A stretch of DNA of 64,000 nt, taken from positions 91,393-155,392 of the forward strand of contig CAYWKD010000001.1 of the NCBI GenBank assembly GCA_964458705.1. The letters are read 5' to 3'. Position 1 is the stretch's first letter. Every line of letters starts with the position of its first letter. Shown piece after piece: positions 8,804 to 17,914 of this stretch. The notes beneath the pieces are model-generated. The model saw only the letters and a list, made by a program, of their open reading frames with translations. It was not told where the DNA came from and did not search any database. A program made the translations under genes and the position numbers. Origin of the DNA: JAAUTG01 sp964458705 (GTDB taxonomy: Bacteria > Bacteroidota > Bacteroidia > Chitinophagales > Saprospiraceae).

Positions 8804-10636
8804 TTACTTAGCATTATTCTCCTCATTCACATCTGCCATTCCTCGAAAAGGATCAATTTGTGCAGCAGTAACAATGCCATCTAGTTCTAATTTATATACC
8901 GGATGTGTCCACGCCCAATCGTCAGCAACGATGTATTTACCCTCTTCAAAAGTCTCTTGCTTTGCACCTCGCATGATGCGAAGTGGAATATTAACTAGCG
9001 CTTGACTGCCGTCTTTGTAGGTTACCAATACGTCTAAAGGCATTGGCATCAAACCAATTTTCTTCAGGTGGATGATTGATTTTTCTCCTTTCACTTCAAT
9101 AGAGTCCACAGCGTAATCAATCGTTTTAATAGAATAAACAAAATATTCTTTATACCAATCCAACTCCAATCCCGATTCTTTTTCCATTACTCGGATAAAG
9201 TCATTAGCGTTAGGATGTTTGAATTTCCAAGTATTGTAGTATCGAAGCAAAGCACGCTTAAAGACTTCTTCACCTAGAATATATTTCAACTGCGCTAACA
9301 AAACACCACCTTTTGTATAAGATGCCGCACCATAAGCGCCATTTCTATTGTAATGATCGGAATGAGTGGACATTGGCTCTTCAATACCACTCTGCGCTAG
9401 ACGCACATATCCGTTCATGCCTCCAGCTTGTGGATTTTCAACTGCCTCGCCCGGAATCAAACCCTTGGAGCGCAGATAATTCATCGTTTCGCCACTAGCA
9501 TAAGTCGTGAACCCTTCATCCATCCATGGATAGAGGCTTTCGTTTGTTCCCAGCACCATTTGGTACCAACTGTGCATAAATTCATGTACCGATACTCCAA
9601 CTAAACTCGATAGATTGCGTTCGCCTGTAATCAAGGTCGCCATTGGGTATTCCATACCGCCATCGCCACCTTGAATGAAAGAGTAGCGTTTATAAGGATA
9701 TTGACCAAAATTCTCATTGATAAACTCCAGTGCTTCTGACATAATCATAGGTAATCTCGACCAGTTTTCTTCTGTATTTTCATTTTTTTGGTAGAAAAAA
9801 TGCAGCATTGTGCCATCCTTTGCAGGATACTTTGCATGAGTGTAGTCAGGATCGGCAGCCCAAAGGAAGTCATGTACATTAGGTGCAAAAAAGTGCCAAG
9901 TCAACTTTTCACCTGCTGGCTTATCTACCTGCATGCCTTTCGTTTCATAGCCATAGCCTACCTCTTGCGGATTTTGAAGGTAACCAGACGCTGCTACTAC
10001 ATACTCTTTATCAATGGAAATTTTAACATCAAAATCGCCCCAAACTCCATAGAACTCACGTCCAACGTAAGGATTAGCATGCCAACCTTGATAGTCATAT
10101 TCTGCCATTTTAGGATACCACTGTGCCATAGAATAATCAATGCCTTCACGGTTGTTACGACCAGAACGTCGAATTTGAAGCGGTACTTGTCCATCAAAAT
10201 CCATCTTAAAAATAACGCTACTGTTAGGTAAAATCGGTTCTGCTAATTCTACCTCTAATATTGTACCAACGGTCTCAAAAGCTAGTGCTTGACCATTTTG
10301 CGTTAAATCTTGTACTTTGATATAACCAATTTCGTCGGGAGCTAATTTTGAGATGCGACCGCCTACTCTATAATCTGGATCAGCAATAGTACGAGAACGC
10401 ACATCCATCATACTATTGGGTTGAAAAGCATTAAAATATAAATGATAGAATACTCGATCGAGCGTGTCGGGAGAGTTATTATAATATTTAAGTTCTTGCA
10501 TCCCCTTAAATTGATGCTTTTCTACATCAAAATCAATATTCATTTTGTATTCAACTTTCTGCTGCCATCTATCTGTTTGTGCTGCTAATGAATAGGTCAT
10601 TAAGCTGGCAATTACTATGAAAACATATTTTGTCAT
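8804..10636 (-). CDS. M1 family zinc metallopeptidase (aminopeptidase N-like), exported
   Basis: 610 residues with a signal peptide (1-20, ending SLAAQ). The gluzincin motif is HEFMH at 351-355 with the third zinc ligand Glu374, exactly 18 residues on, and the exopeptidase-type GGMEYP motif precedes it at about 327. It trims N-terminal residues from peptides in the periplasm or outside the cell. At 610 aa it is shorter than E. coli PepN, which is typical of Bacteroidota M1 enzymes lacking the large C-terminal helical domain. It is probably the first gene of the unit with the nuclease and DUF853 ATPase. Confidence 0.92.
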   Translation of the reverse strand: MTKYVFIVIASLMTYSLAAQTDRWQQKVEYKMNIDFDVEKHQFKGMQELKYYNNSPDTLDRVFYHLYFNAFQPNSMMDVRSRTIADPDYRVGGRISKLAPDEIGYIKVQDLTQNGQALAFETVGTILEVELAEPILPNSSVIFKMDFDGQVPLQIRRSGRNNREGIDYSMAQWYPKMAEYDYQGWHANPYVGREFYGVWGDFDVKISIDKEYVVAASGYLQNPQEVGYGYETKGMQVDKPAGEKLTWHFFAPNVHDFLWAADPDYTHAKYPAKDGTMLHFFYQKNENTEENWSRLPMIMSEALEFINENFGQYPYKRYSFIQGGDGGMEYPMATLITGERNLSSLVGVSVHEFMHSWYQMVLGTNESLYPWMDEGFTTYASGETMNYLRSKGLIPGEAVENPQAGGMNGYVRLAQSGIEEPMSTHSDHYNRNGAYGAASYTKGGVLLAQLKYILGEEVFKRALLRYYNTWKFKHPNANDFIRVMEKESGLELDWYKEYFVYSIKTIDYAVDSIEVKGEKSIIHLKKIGLMPMPLDVLVTYKDGSQALVNIPLRIMRGAKQETFEEGKYIVADDWAWTHPVYKLELDGIVTAAQIDPFRGMADVNEENNAK

Positions 10637-10739
10637 TATGTTGTATTTTATTTGAACAAGTACGTATTTACAGTTATTTTATGTCCTTTTCAGGTTTTAC
10701 TTTATTTATCATTTAATACTAGTCGCTTTTTCTAAAGCG

Positions 10740-11693
10740 CTACGCAGTTTCTTCTTCTTGAGCAGAATCTATCTCACCAAAAAGCTTTTGCCCCCAATTG
10801 TTCCAATCAAAAATGCGAGATACAATAAATAGGAACACGATGCACATTGCAATTCCCGCAATATTTCCAGCAACAGGATCAATTTCCTTAACTCTGAAAA
10901 TAGCAGGTGTGGAAAGCACTGAGCCTTCAAAAGTAACAAATAAAGCTCCAAAAATATTATTAGCAGCATGAACGCCCAAAGCTAACTCCAGTCCGTCATC
11001 CATTAAAGTCATGATTCCTAATGTAAGACCAATGGAAATGTAGCCAGCCATCATAATACCAAATCCATATTTTTCTACCTCAGGATTAGCACCATGTAGA
11101 AGCCCAAAAGCAAGCGAAGTAACTAATAACGGAATCCAGCGGTACTTACTTATTAAGCTAATGCCTTGCATGAGATAGCCTCGCATGAGCAACTCTTCTG
11201 CTGAAGTCTGTATGGGAAGCAGCAATATCGCAATGATCAGTAATGGAATAAATGCCCTTAAATTAAACTGTAATTCATAATTATCTGGTTCTAATATGAA
11301 GGAAATTCCTTCCGATACCACCATCAGTGCTGCCCAAACACCAAAACCCACCCAAATTCTGCGCCAGTCTAGTTTCGGTCGGCCTGTCAAAACTGCATTA
11401 AGAGGTTTCTTATGAAGCTTAACAATCAACAACCAAAGCATAAAAAATATCGCTACAAACTGCAACAGCATAAGAATCAAGAACAAATTTGGTTCAATGC
11501 CTAATCCACTAAAATCGCTGGACTGCATCGCCTTCTGAAGTGCGGCTTCATCAAATTCACCATTGACATTTTTTGCTATTATTAAAACAACTAGCGGAAT
11601 TCCTCCAATAACAGCAGCAGTAATTAGCAATAAAATAGTAACAATATATCGCCAAAGATCATTTTCGCCTAAGTGTGCTTTTTTTAAAAACAT
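10740..11693 (-). CDS. CPBP (CAAX protease/bacteriocin-processing) intramembrane metalloprotease
   Basis: 317 residues with about eight transmembrane segments. The Abi/CPBP motifs are present: Glu166-Glu167 with Arg171 (AEELLMRG), then FGLLHG with His200, and a later HAANNIFGA motif. These form the intramembrane active site of glutamic/metallo-type CAAX proteases. The family processes prenylated or membrane proteins and sometimes confers immunity to bacteriocins; the substrate here is unknown. The gene is divergent from the plus-strand membrane protein 52 bases away, so the short spacer must hold both promoters. Confidence 0.85.
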   Translation of the reverse strand: MFLKKAHLGENDLWRYIVTILLLITAAVIGGIPLVVLIIAKNVNGEFDEAALQKAMQSSDFSGLGIEPNLFLILMLLQFVAIFFMLWLLIVKLHKKPLNAVLTGRPKLDWRRIWVGFGVWAALMVVSEGISFILEPDNYELQFNLRAFIPLLIIAILLLPIQTSAEELLMRGYLMQGISLISKYRWIPLLVTSLAFGLLHGANPEVEKYGFGIMMAGYISIGLTLGIMTLMDDGLELALGVHAANNIFGALFVTFEGSVLSTPAIFRVKEIDPVAGNIAGIAMCIVFLFIVSRIFDWNNWGQKLFGEIDSAQEEETA

Positions 11694-11745
11694 AGTTGTT
11701 TACCTTTGATATTAAGCGTAACATAATGCAAATATTAGAAAAAGT

Positions 11746-13515
11746 ATGCAAAATAAAGCCTCTCTTAGTAGTTACTTTGTTTGCTGCGCTATCTTGGTAG
11801 CAGGTAGTCTTTTCTATCCAAAGTGGCAAAAAAGCGGATCGGAAGCTACGCTTTCTTGGGATGTGATGGGCTATTATTTGTATCTACCCGCTAGTTTTAT
11901 TTACCAAGACTTGAAAAAGTTAGATTTTCATGAGGATATTATGGCGCAGTATCGCCCCACCTCTAGTTTTTACCAAGCCTACTCACATGAAAATGGAAAT
12001 TATGTCATGAAGTATCCTGTGGGGCTTGCCGTTTTGTACGCTCCATCTTTTGCCATCGGACACGCCATAGCTAGTGTTACTGGCGCTGCTACTGATGGAT
12101 TCTCTTTGCCCTATCAAGCGGCTATTTCTTGGGGAAGTTTATTTATTGCTTTCTTAGGCTTATGGGTAACTCGTAAAAACTTGTTGCATTATTTCGATGA
12201 TTGGATTGTTGCTCCTACTCTACTTTTATTAGTTTTTGCGACCAACTATTTGGAATATGCCGCTATTTCAAATGCCATGCCGCACAATTATTTATTCACA
12301 CTTCACAGCTTACTTATTGCAGCAACCATCAAATGGTATCGAAAACCTAGCTTTAAGTCGGCTTTTGCGATTGGAGTATGTGTTGGCTTAGCTGCACTGG
12401 CTCGACCAACTGAGATTATTGTTGCTTTTATTCCATTGCTTTGGAACATTCGATATCCGAAAAAACACTTTAAACAAATAGGACAGCATTGGCAACAGCT
12501 TTTACTGACGGCTATTACAGTCGCAGTAATTGGTAGCCTGCAGTTGATTTATTGGAAATACGTCTCAGGCAATGCGCTGGAATATAGCTATGAGGATCAG
12601 GGGTTCAACTGGTTTAAATTACCCATTCACGATTTTCTTTTCAGCTACCGAAAGGGCTGGTTTGTCTATACTCCAATTATGCTGTTTGCGGTAGTAGGCT
12701 TCATCCCCTTGTCCAAACAGCATCAGCAGTTCTTCTGGGTGGCATTAATTTACTTTTTACTTCATTTTTGGATCACCTCAGCTTGGGAGATTTGGTGGTA
12801 TGGAGGTTCATTTGGTCAACGAGCAATGATTCAGGTCTTTCCCGTTCTGGTCTTTACTTTAGCAGCTTTCTTACAATGGATCAGTCTAAAAAAATGGTTA
12901 ATTTATCTCTTCATTCCTGCTGCCTTGTTCTGTGTATGGCTCAACCTTTTCCAAACTTGGCAGGCACACAAAGGCGGTTTTGAAGTAGAAGCCATGACCA
13001 AAGCCTACTATTGGCGTATATTTGCCAACACAAATGTCAATGATATGGATAAAAAATTGTTGGACACTAACGAGGATTATCAAGGAAAAAGAACAACTAT
13101 TGATACGCTTTATCTGAAAAATTTCGATCAGAATATCATAGAAGAAAATAATGGATTAGACTACATAATAATCAATCAAGCACGCAAGCTAACTCCTGGG
13201 TACGATCTATCAACTAGTCAAATTCAACGAAAATGGATACGAGTGAATGCAGATTTTAAGAGAGCCAATCGAATTTATAATCGCTGGCTTATGGGTAAAC
13301 TGTGGGTAACTATTTTCAATGGAGAGCAAGTCGTTAAGCAGGGTGCAGTACGCTTTGATCGATATTTACAGGCTGGAAAATGGACAACTGTATGGCTAGA
13401 TATGACGACTCCTCAAAAACCTTATGATCGAATTAGAGTACACTTCGAGAATGCAGATGCCGATAGTGAATTACAAATTGACAATATATTGATTGAAGCA
13501 TTTGATGAAGATTAG
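11746..13515 (+). CDS. Conserved polytopic membrane protein, glycosyltransferase-C-like fold suspected
   Basis: 589 residues. The first about 415 contain ten or more transmembrane helices; the last about 150 are soluble and beta-rich. A periplasmic first loop with WDVMGYYLYLP and repeated aromatic-rich loops resemble membrane glycosyltransferases of the GT39/GT83 or DUF2029-like type, but I see no clear catalytic DD/DE motif. The start at 11746 lacks a convincing Shine-Dalgarno, as is normal in this phylum. It is the first gene after the divergent CPBP protease. Function is unassigned. Confidence 0.7.
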   Translation: MQNKASLSSYFVCCAILVAGSLFYPKWQKSGSEATLSWDVMGYYLYLPASFIYQDLKKLDFHEDIMAQYRPTSSFYQAYSHENGNYVMKYPVGLAVLYAPSFAIGHAIASVTGAATDGFSLPYQAAISWGSLFIAFLGLWVTRKNLLHYFDDWIVAPTLLLLVFATNYLEYAAISNAMPHNYLFTLHSLLIAATIKWYRKPSFKSAFAIGVCVGLAALARPTEIIVAFIPLLWNIRYPKKHFKQIGQHWQQLLLTAITVAVIGSLQLIYWKYVSGNALEYSYEDQGFNWFKLPIHDFLFSYRKGWFVYTPIMLFAVVGFIPLSKQHQQFFWVALIYFLLHFWITSAWEIWWYGGSFGQRAMIQVFPVLVFTLAAFLQWISLKKWLIYLFIPAALFCVWLNLFQTWQAHKGGFEVEAMTKAYYWRIFANTNVNDMDKKLLDTNEDYQGKRTTIDTLYLKNFDQNIIEENNGLDYIIINQARKLTPGYDLSTSQIQRKWIRVNADFKRANRIYNRWLMGKLWVTIFNGEQVVKQGAVRFDRYLQAGKWTTVWLDMTTPQKPYDRIRVHFENADADSELQIDNILIEAFDED

Positions 13516-13596
13516 TATTTCATTCATAAATATTTTACATCTAGTCTGCGGTAGTAAGTGCCGTCGTCAGGCAGATAATATCAAACTCATTGAAAG

Positions 13597-14808
13597 ATGA
13601 AAGTAGCAGTAATCGGAGGAGGCGCAGCAGGCTTTTTTGCTGCTATTCATGCAAAAATGAACCATCCTAAAGCAAGTGTTAGTATTTTCGAAAAGTCTAA
13701 AAAGGTGCTTTCAAAAGTAAAAATATCAGGAGGTGGCAGATGTAATGTTACCAATGGCTGCACGTCCATTGCTACACTTTCAAAAGCCTACCCAAGGGGC
13801 GGGAAGCAGCTAAAGAAGGCCTTTCAGACTTTCAATACTCAACACACAATGGAATGGTTTGAAACTCGCCATGTACCACTGTTTACTCAGGAAGATGGCT
13901 GTGTCTTTCCCGTTTCACAAAATTCTCAGAGCATTATTGATTGCCTAACAGGCACTGCTCATCAACTAGGTATCCAGATCTCTATGAGTATGGCGGCAAA
14001 TACTATTGAACCCAAGCAGCAGCAACTGATTGTGGGCTTTAACAAAGGAGAGCAAAAGAAGATATTTGATAAAATTATTGTTACCACAGGCGGTTCTCCT
14101 AAGATGAGTGGATTAGAATGGTTATCAAATATAGGTCATAAAATTGTTCCACCTGTGCCTTCGCTTTTTACGTTCAACATGCCTACTGAAGCCATTAAAG
14201 AGCTAATGGGCGTTGTAGTCAATCCTGCACTCGTAAGCATACAAGGCACCAAATTAAAAGCGGAAGGACCTTTGCTGATTACGCACTGGGGGATGAGTGG
14301 ACCAGCAATCCTGAAATTATCCGCCTTTGGTGCTAGAAGTCTAAGTGAGATGAATTATAATTTTGTTGTACAAGTCAACTGGGTGAATACTACGAATGAC
14401 CAAATCATCTTTGACAACTTAAATAATTTAGTCAAATCAAACCCTCAAAAAACTCTCGCCAATATTCGTCCTTATGATATTCCTAAACGACTATGGTATT
14501 TTTTATTACAAAAAGCAGACCTTCCTGAATCCAAACGTTGGGATGAACTTGGCAAAAAAGGGTTGCATAAATTGACCAACATACTCACTAATGATACTTA
14601 CCAAGTCAATGGCAAAACAACCTTTAAGGAAGAATTTGTAACTTGCGGTGGCGTAAGTTTAGAAAACGTCAACTTCAATACTATGGAGAGTAAAGTTTGT
14701 CCTAATCTCTATTTTGCTGGGGAAGTGCTCGACATTGATGGCATCACAGGAGGATATAATTTTCAATCTGCTTGGACAACAGGCTTTATTGCAGGGAAAC
14801 TCAATTAA
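13597..14808 (+). CDS. NAD(P)/FAD-dependent oxidoreductase, BaiN/HI0933 (YhiN) family
   Basis: 403 residues. The N-terminal Rossmann dinucleotide-binding loop is GGGAAGFFAA (about 7-16), followed by the family signature KVKISGGGRCNVTN and, near the C-terminus, GEVLDIDGITGGYN, which contacts the flavin. Family length is about 400. Members are soluble flavoproteins; one branch (BaiN) acts on bile-acid intermediates, but most have no known substrate, so no specific reaction is claimed. The gene is 81 bases downstream of the membrane protein. Confidence 0.88.
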   Translation: MKVAVIGGGAAGFFAAIHAKMNHPKASVSIFEKSKKVLSKVKISGGGRCNVTNGCTSIATLSKAYPRGGKQLKKAFQTFNTQHTMEWFETRHVPLFTQEDGCVFPVSQNSQSIIDCLTGTAHQLGIQISMSMAANTIEPKQQQLIVGFNKGEQKKIFDKIIVTTGGSPKMSGLEWLSNIGHKIVPPVPSLFTFNMPTEAIKELMGVVVNPALVSIQGTKLKAEGPLLITHWGMSGPAILKLSAFGARSLSEMNYNFVVQVNWVNTTNDQIIFDNLNNLVKSNPQKTLANIRPYDIPKRLWYFLLQKADLPESKRWDELGKKGLHKLTNILTNDTYQVNGKTTFKEEFVTCGGVSLENVNFNTMESKVCPNLYFAGEVLDIDGITGGYNFQSAWTTGFIAGKLN

Positions 14809-14946
14809 GGCTATCAAACAAGCAAACTATATAATTCATTATCAAGAAAACTACCTTATATTCGCTTTACGACAAAATCTGATCTATTCCTTAAACGAAT
14901 CTTATCACAAATTTCCACTACATTTTGAATATACCTCTATCAAGAT

Positions 14947-16122
14947 ATGAAAGCACTAGAAAACTACATACTACTGGAAACTGAAGAAGATTTAGCCATT
15001 TTCAAGACTGATAATCAAGGTATTACTTGGATGAGCTTAGATACAGAATTTATTGGAGAAAAACGCTACCAAACCCTACTTTGCATTATTCAAGTAGCCA
15101 CAGCGCAAGGCATTTATATTTTTGATGTTTTGCAGTTACCACACATTCAGCCCTTGCTCAAACTAATTCAACGACCTGATGTATTGGTCATCACTCATGC
15201 GGGAGAAAATGATTATAAACTGCTTTATGAACAGTACGGAATTGTACCTTCTAATATTTTTGATACGCAAATTGCAGCAGGTTTTGTGGGATACAAATAT
15301 CCCGTTTCATTTGGGAAATTAGTGGAAGAGGAACTAGGCATTAAGCTAAATAAAAGCCAAACGGTAACAGATTGGCAAAAGCGCCCTATGCGAGAAAAGC
15401 AAATCAAATATGCCCTAGAAGATGTGATGCCATTATACGATCTTTGGACATCTCTAAAAAAGCAGATCAATCAACTGGAGCGAGAGGAGTGGGTAAAAGA
15501 AGAACTTGAAAAACTTGAAAATGAGGCGTATTACGAGCGTGATCCCAACAGAGAAGCCTTGAATCATAGGCAGATCAATAGCTTCTCTACAAAAGAGCAA
15601 GTCTTTTTACTACGACTCTACGAGTGGCGCAGAAGAAAAGCAGAAGAGCGCAATCATTCTAAAGAAATGGTACTACCCAAAAAAAATATTAATACTATCA
15701 CAAGAAGCCTTCAAATGGGCATCAATGGTCTGAAACAGAATCGTCGTATTTCTACTCGGTTTATCGAACATCATGGCGAAGAATTATTAAGTTTATATAA
15801 TGAGAAAATTACATCTGAGGAAAAGAAATCACTAGATAACATATTAGTTCTAAGAGAAATAGAACCTAAGGAAGATATATGCCTAGAATTGCTCTATGAT
15901 TTTGTACAACACCGCTGTTTAGAACGACAAGTAGCTCCCGACCTTGTACTCCCTAGAAGTATTTTCAAGCTAATGAAGTCTGAACCAAATTACCAAGAAG
16001 CAAGCATCGAAAACGGATGGCGTCGAGAAATTTTGGGACAAGAACTAATGAACTGCTTAAAAAATAGACAAAATCTACAAGTAATCACACACTCAACAGG
16101 GCTAGAGTTAAGGTACAACTAA
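14947..16122 (+). CDS. rnd: Ribonuclease D
   Basis: 391 residues. The DEDDy 3'-5' exonuclease domain carries Asp32 and Glu34 (LDTEF), Asp89 (GENDY), and Tyr155 with Asp159 (YALEDV). An HRDC domain follows (about 215-290) and a second HRDC-like region fills the C-terminus, as in RNase D. It trims the 3' ends of tRNA precursors and other small stable RNAs in the cytoplasm. The stop codon ends at 16122 and the ABC transporter ATG begins at 16123, so the two genes are directly abutted and probably cotranscribed. Confidence 0.92.
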   Translation: MKALENYILLETEEDLAIFKTDNQGITWMSLDTEFIGEKRYQTLLCIIQVATAQGIYIFDVLQLPHIQPLLKLIQRPDVLVITHAGENDYKLLYEQYGIVPSNIFDTQIAAGFVGYKYPVSFGKLVEEELGIKLNKSQTVTDWQKRPMREKQIKYALEDVMPLYDLWTSLKKQINQLEREEWVKEELEKLENEAYYERDPNREALNHRQINSFSTKEQVFLLRLYEWRRRKAEERNHSKEMVLPKKNINTITRSLQMGINGLKQNRRISTRFIEHHGEELLSLYNEKITSEEKKSLDNILVLREIEPKEDICLELLYDFVQHRCLERQVAPDLVLPRSIFKLMKSEPNYQEASIENGWRREILGQELMNCLKNRQNLQVITHSTGLELRYN

Positions 16123-17742
16123 ATGAACATACTATCTGTAAAAAATCTTTCTGTCCGATTTAGCACTGCCAACAGCGACGTACAAGCAGTAAACAACGTC
16201 AGTTTTAATATTACACAAGGCGAGATTGTAGGATTGGTAGGAGAGTCAGGTTCAGGAAAGTCTATCACAGCACGCTCTATCTTAAGTTTACTACCTCCTA
16301 CGGCTCAATTACAGGGTGAAATCATCTATCAAAATACTAACTTACTATCCCTTAAACCAAGAGAACTTACAGTACATAGGGGTAAAGAAATTGGGATGAT
16401 TTTTCAAGAACCAATGAGTGCGCTGAACCCAGTGCTAAAGTGTGGCTATCAAGTCATGGAGGCACTACGAACACACAAAAAAATAAGTAAGCTAGACGCA
16501 AAGCAATCCATCTTGACTTGGTTTATGAAAGTAGGATTGAGTGATACCGAGCGCATCTTTAACACCTATCCCCATCAACTTTCAGGCGGCCAACGTCAAC
16601 GTATTATGATTGCAATAGCAATGATAGCTCAACCAAAACTCCTATTGGCGGATGAGCCTACCACCGCTTTAGATGTTACTGTTCAAAAATCCATTTTACA
16701 AATACTCAAAAAACTACAAACAGAGCAAGAACTTTCCATCCTCTTCATTTCTCACGATTTAGGTGTAGTCGCTGAAATTGCTGATCGAGTGCTAGTAATG
16801 AAGGATGGAAAAATAGTAGAACAAGGCAAAGTCGAGCATATTTTCCAAGCCCCACAATCGGACTACACCAAAAAGCTATTACGCTCCAGACCACCACTAC
16901 ACAAAAAAGTATATCGATTAAATAATGACAAAGTAGCATCTGCTAATAATAAACCCAACAATGCTGATATTATACTAAAAATCAACAACTTACAAACTTG
17001 GTTTCCCATAAGAAGAAAACATCCTTTTCAAACAAAAACTTATGTGAAAGCAGTGGACGATGTCAGTTTTGAACTTAAGGCAGGAGAAACGCTCGGACTT
17101 GTAGGAGAAAGTGGCAGCGGAAAAACAACGCTAGGTCGTTCTATCTTGCGATTGATAGAGCCTAACGGTGGCGAAGTGATTTATAAAGGAAAGTATATCT
17201 TATCCTTAAACAAAAAGAAAATGCGGTCTTTGCGCCAAGATATGCAAATCATCTTTCAAGACCCTTTTGCCGCTTTAAATCCAAGAAAGCCTATTGGTCA
17301 TACCATTATGGAACCAATGCAAGTGCACCAAATTAATCACGCTAAAGAAAAAACCATCGAGCTTCTCGAAATTGTTGGCTTGAAGGCCTATCATTTTTTC
17401 AGGCTACCCCATGAATTTTCTGGTGGACAACGCCAACGAATAGGTATTGCTAGAGCTTTAGCGACCAATCCCTCTTTTATTGTTTGTGACGAGTGTGTTT
17501 CTTCACTCGACGTGTCTGTTCAAGCACAAATTTTGAACTTACTGAAAGACCTTCAAGAGCAAAAACAACTTTCTTATCTTTTCATATCTCACGATCTTTC
17601 AGTCATTCGCTTTATGAGTGATCGTATAGCCGTCCTGAAAGCGGGAAAAATTGTAGAAACTGCTGACGTCGATCAATTATTCGCTCAACCACAATCACTT
17701 TACACCCAGCAACTGCTCAATGCTATTCCAAAAGGTGTTTGA
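16123..17742 (+). CDS. Dipeptide/oligopeptide ABC transporter ATP-binding protein (DppD-DppF fusion)
   Basis: 539 residues comprising two complete ABC domains. The first has Walker A GESGSGKS, signature LSGGQRQRI and Walker B LLLADEPTTALD. The second has GESGSGKTT, FSGGQRQRIGIA and a Walker B reading VCDECVSSLD, where Cys replaces the common Pro after the catalytic Glu. The layout matches GsiA/YejF-type fused ATPases that power peptide or glutathione import. No permease or substrate-binding gene lies beside it, so its membrane partners must be elsewhere. Confidence 0.9.
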   Translation: MNILSVKNLSVRFSTANSDVQAVNNVSFNITQGEIVGLVGESGSGKSITARSILSLLPPTAQLQGEIIYQNTNLLSLKPRELTVHRGKEIGMIFQEPMSALNPVLKCGYQVMEALRTHKKISKLDAKQSILTWFMKVGLSDTERIFNTYPHQLSGGQRQRIMIAIAMIAQPKLLLADEPTTALDVTVQKSILQILKKLQTEQELSILFISHDLGVVAEIADRVLVMKDGKIVEQGKVEHIFQAPQSDYTKKLLRSRPPLHKKVYRLNNDKVASANNKPNNADIILKINNLQTWFPIRRKHPFQTKTYVKAVDDVSFELKAGETLGLVGESGSGKTTLGRSILRLIEPNGGEVIYKGKYILSLNKKKMRSLRQDMQIIFQDPFAALNPRKPIGHTIMEPMQVHQINHAKEKTIELLEIVGLKAYHFFRLPHEFSGGQRQRIGIARALATNPSFIVCDECVSSLDVSVQAQILNLLKDLQEQKQLSYLFISHDLSVIRFMSDRIAVLKAGKIVETADVDQLFAQPQSLYTQQLLNAIPKGV

Positions 17743-17914
17743 AGAATAGGCACATAAACACCGTCAGCTTTTATTATGGAGAAAATAAAAAAAACTATGT
17801 AACTTTAGGATCGAAATATTGATTAATTAGATAGTTTAATGAATTTGAAAAATGCGAACTAAAGTGCGTGTAGGTAGTAGTTAGATTCCATGAAAAAGAA
17901 ACAAAACAACCAAT

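Noticed and set aside
13516..13596. TCTGC/GCAGA hairpin after the membrane protein
   Set aside because: Only a five-base stem with a long loop and no U-run.
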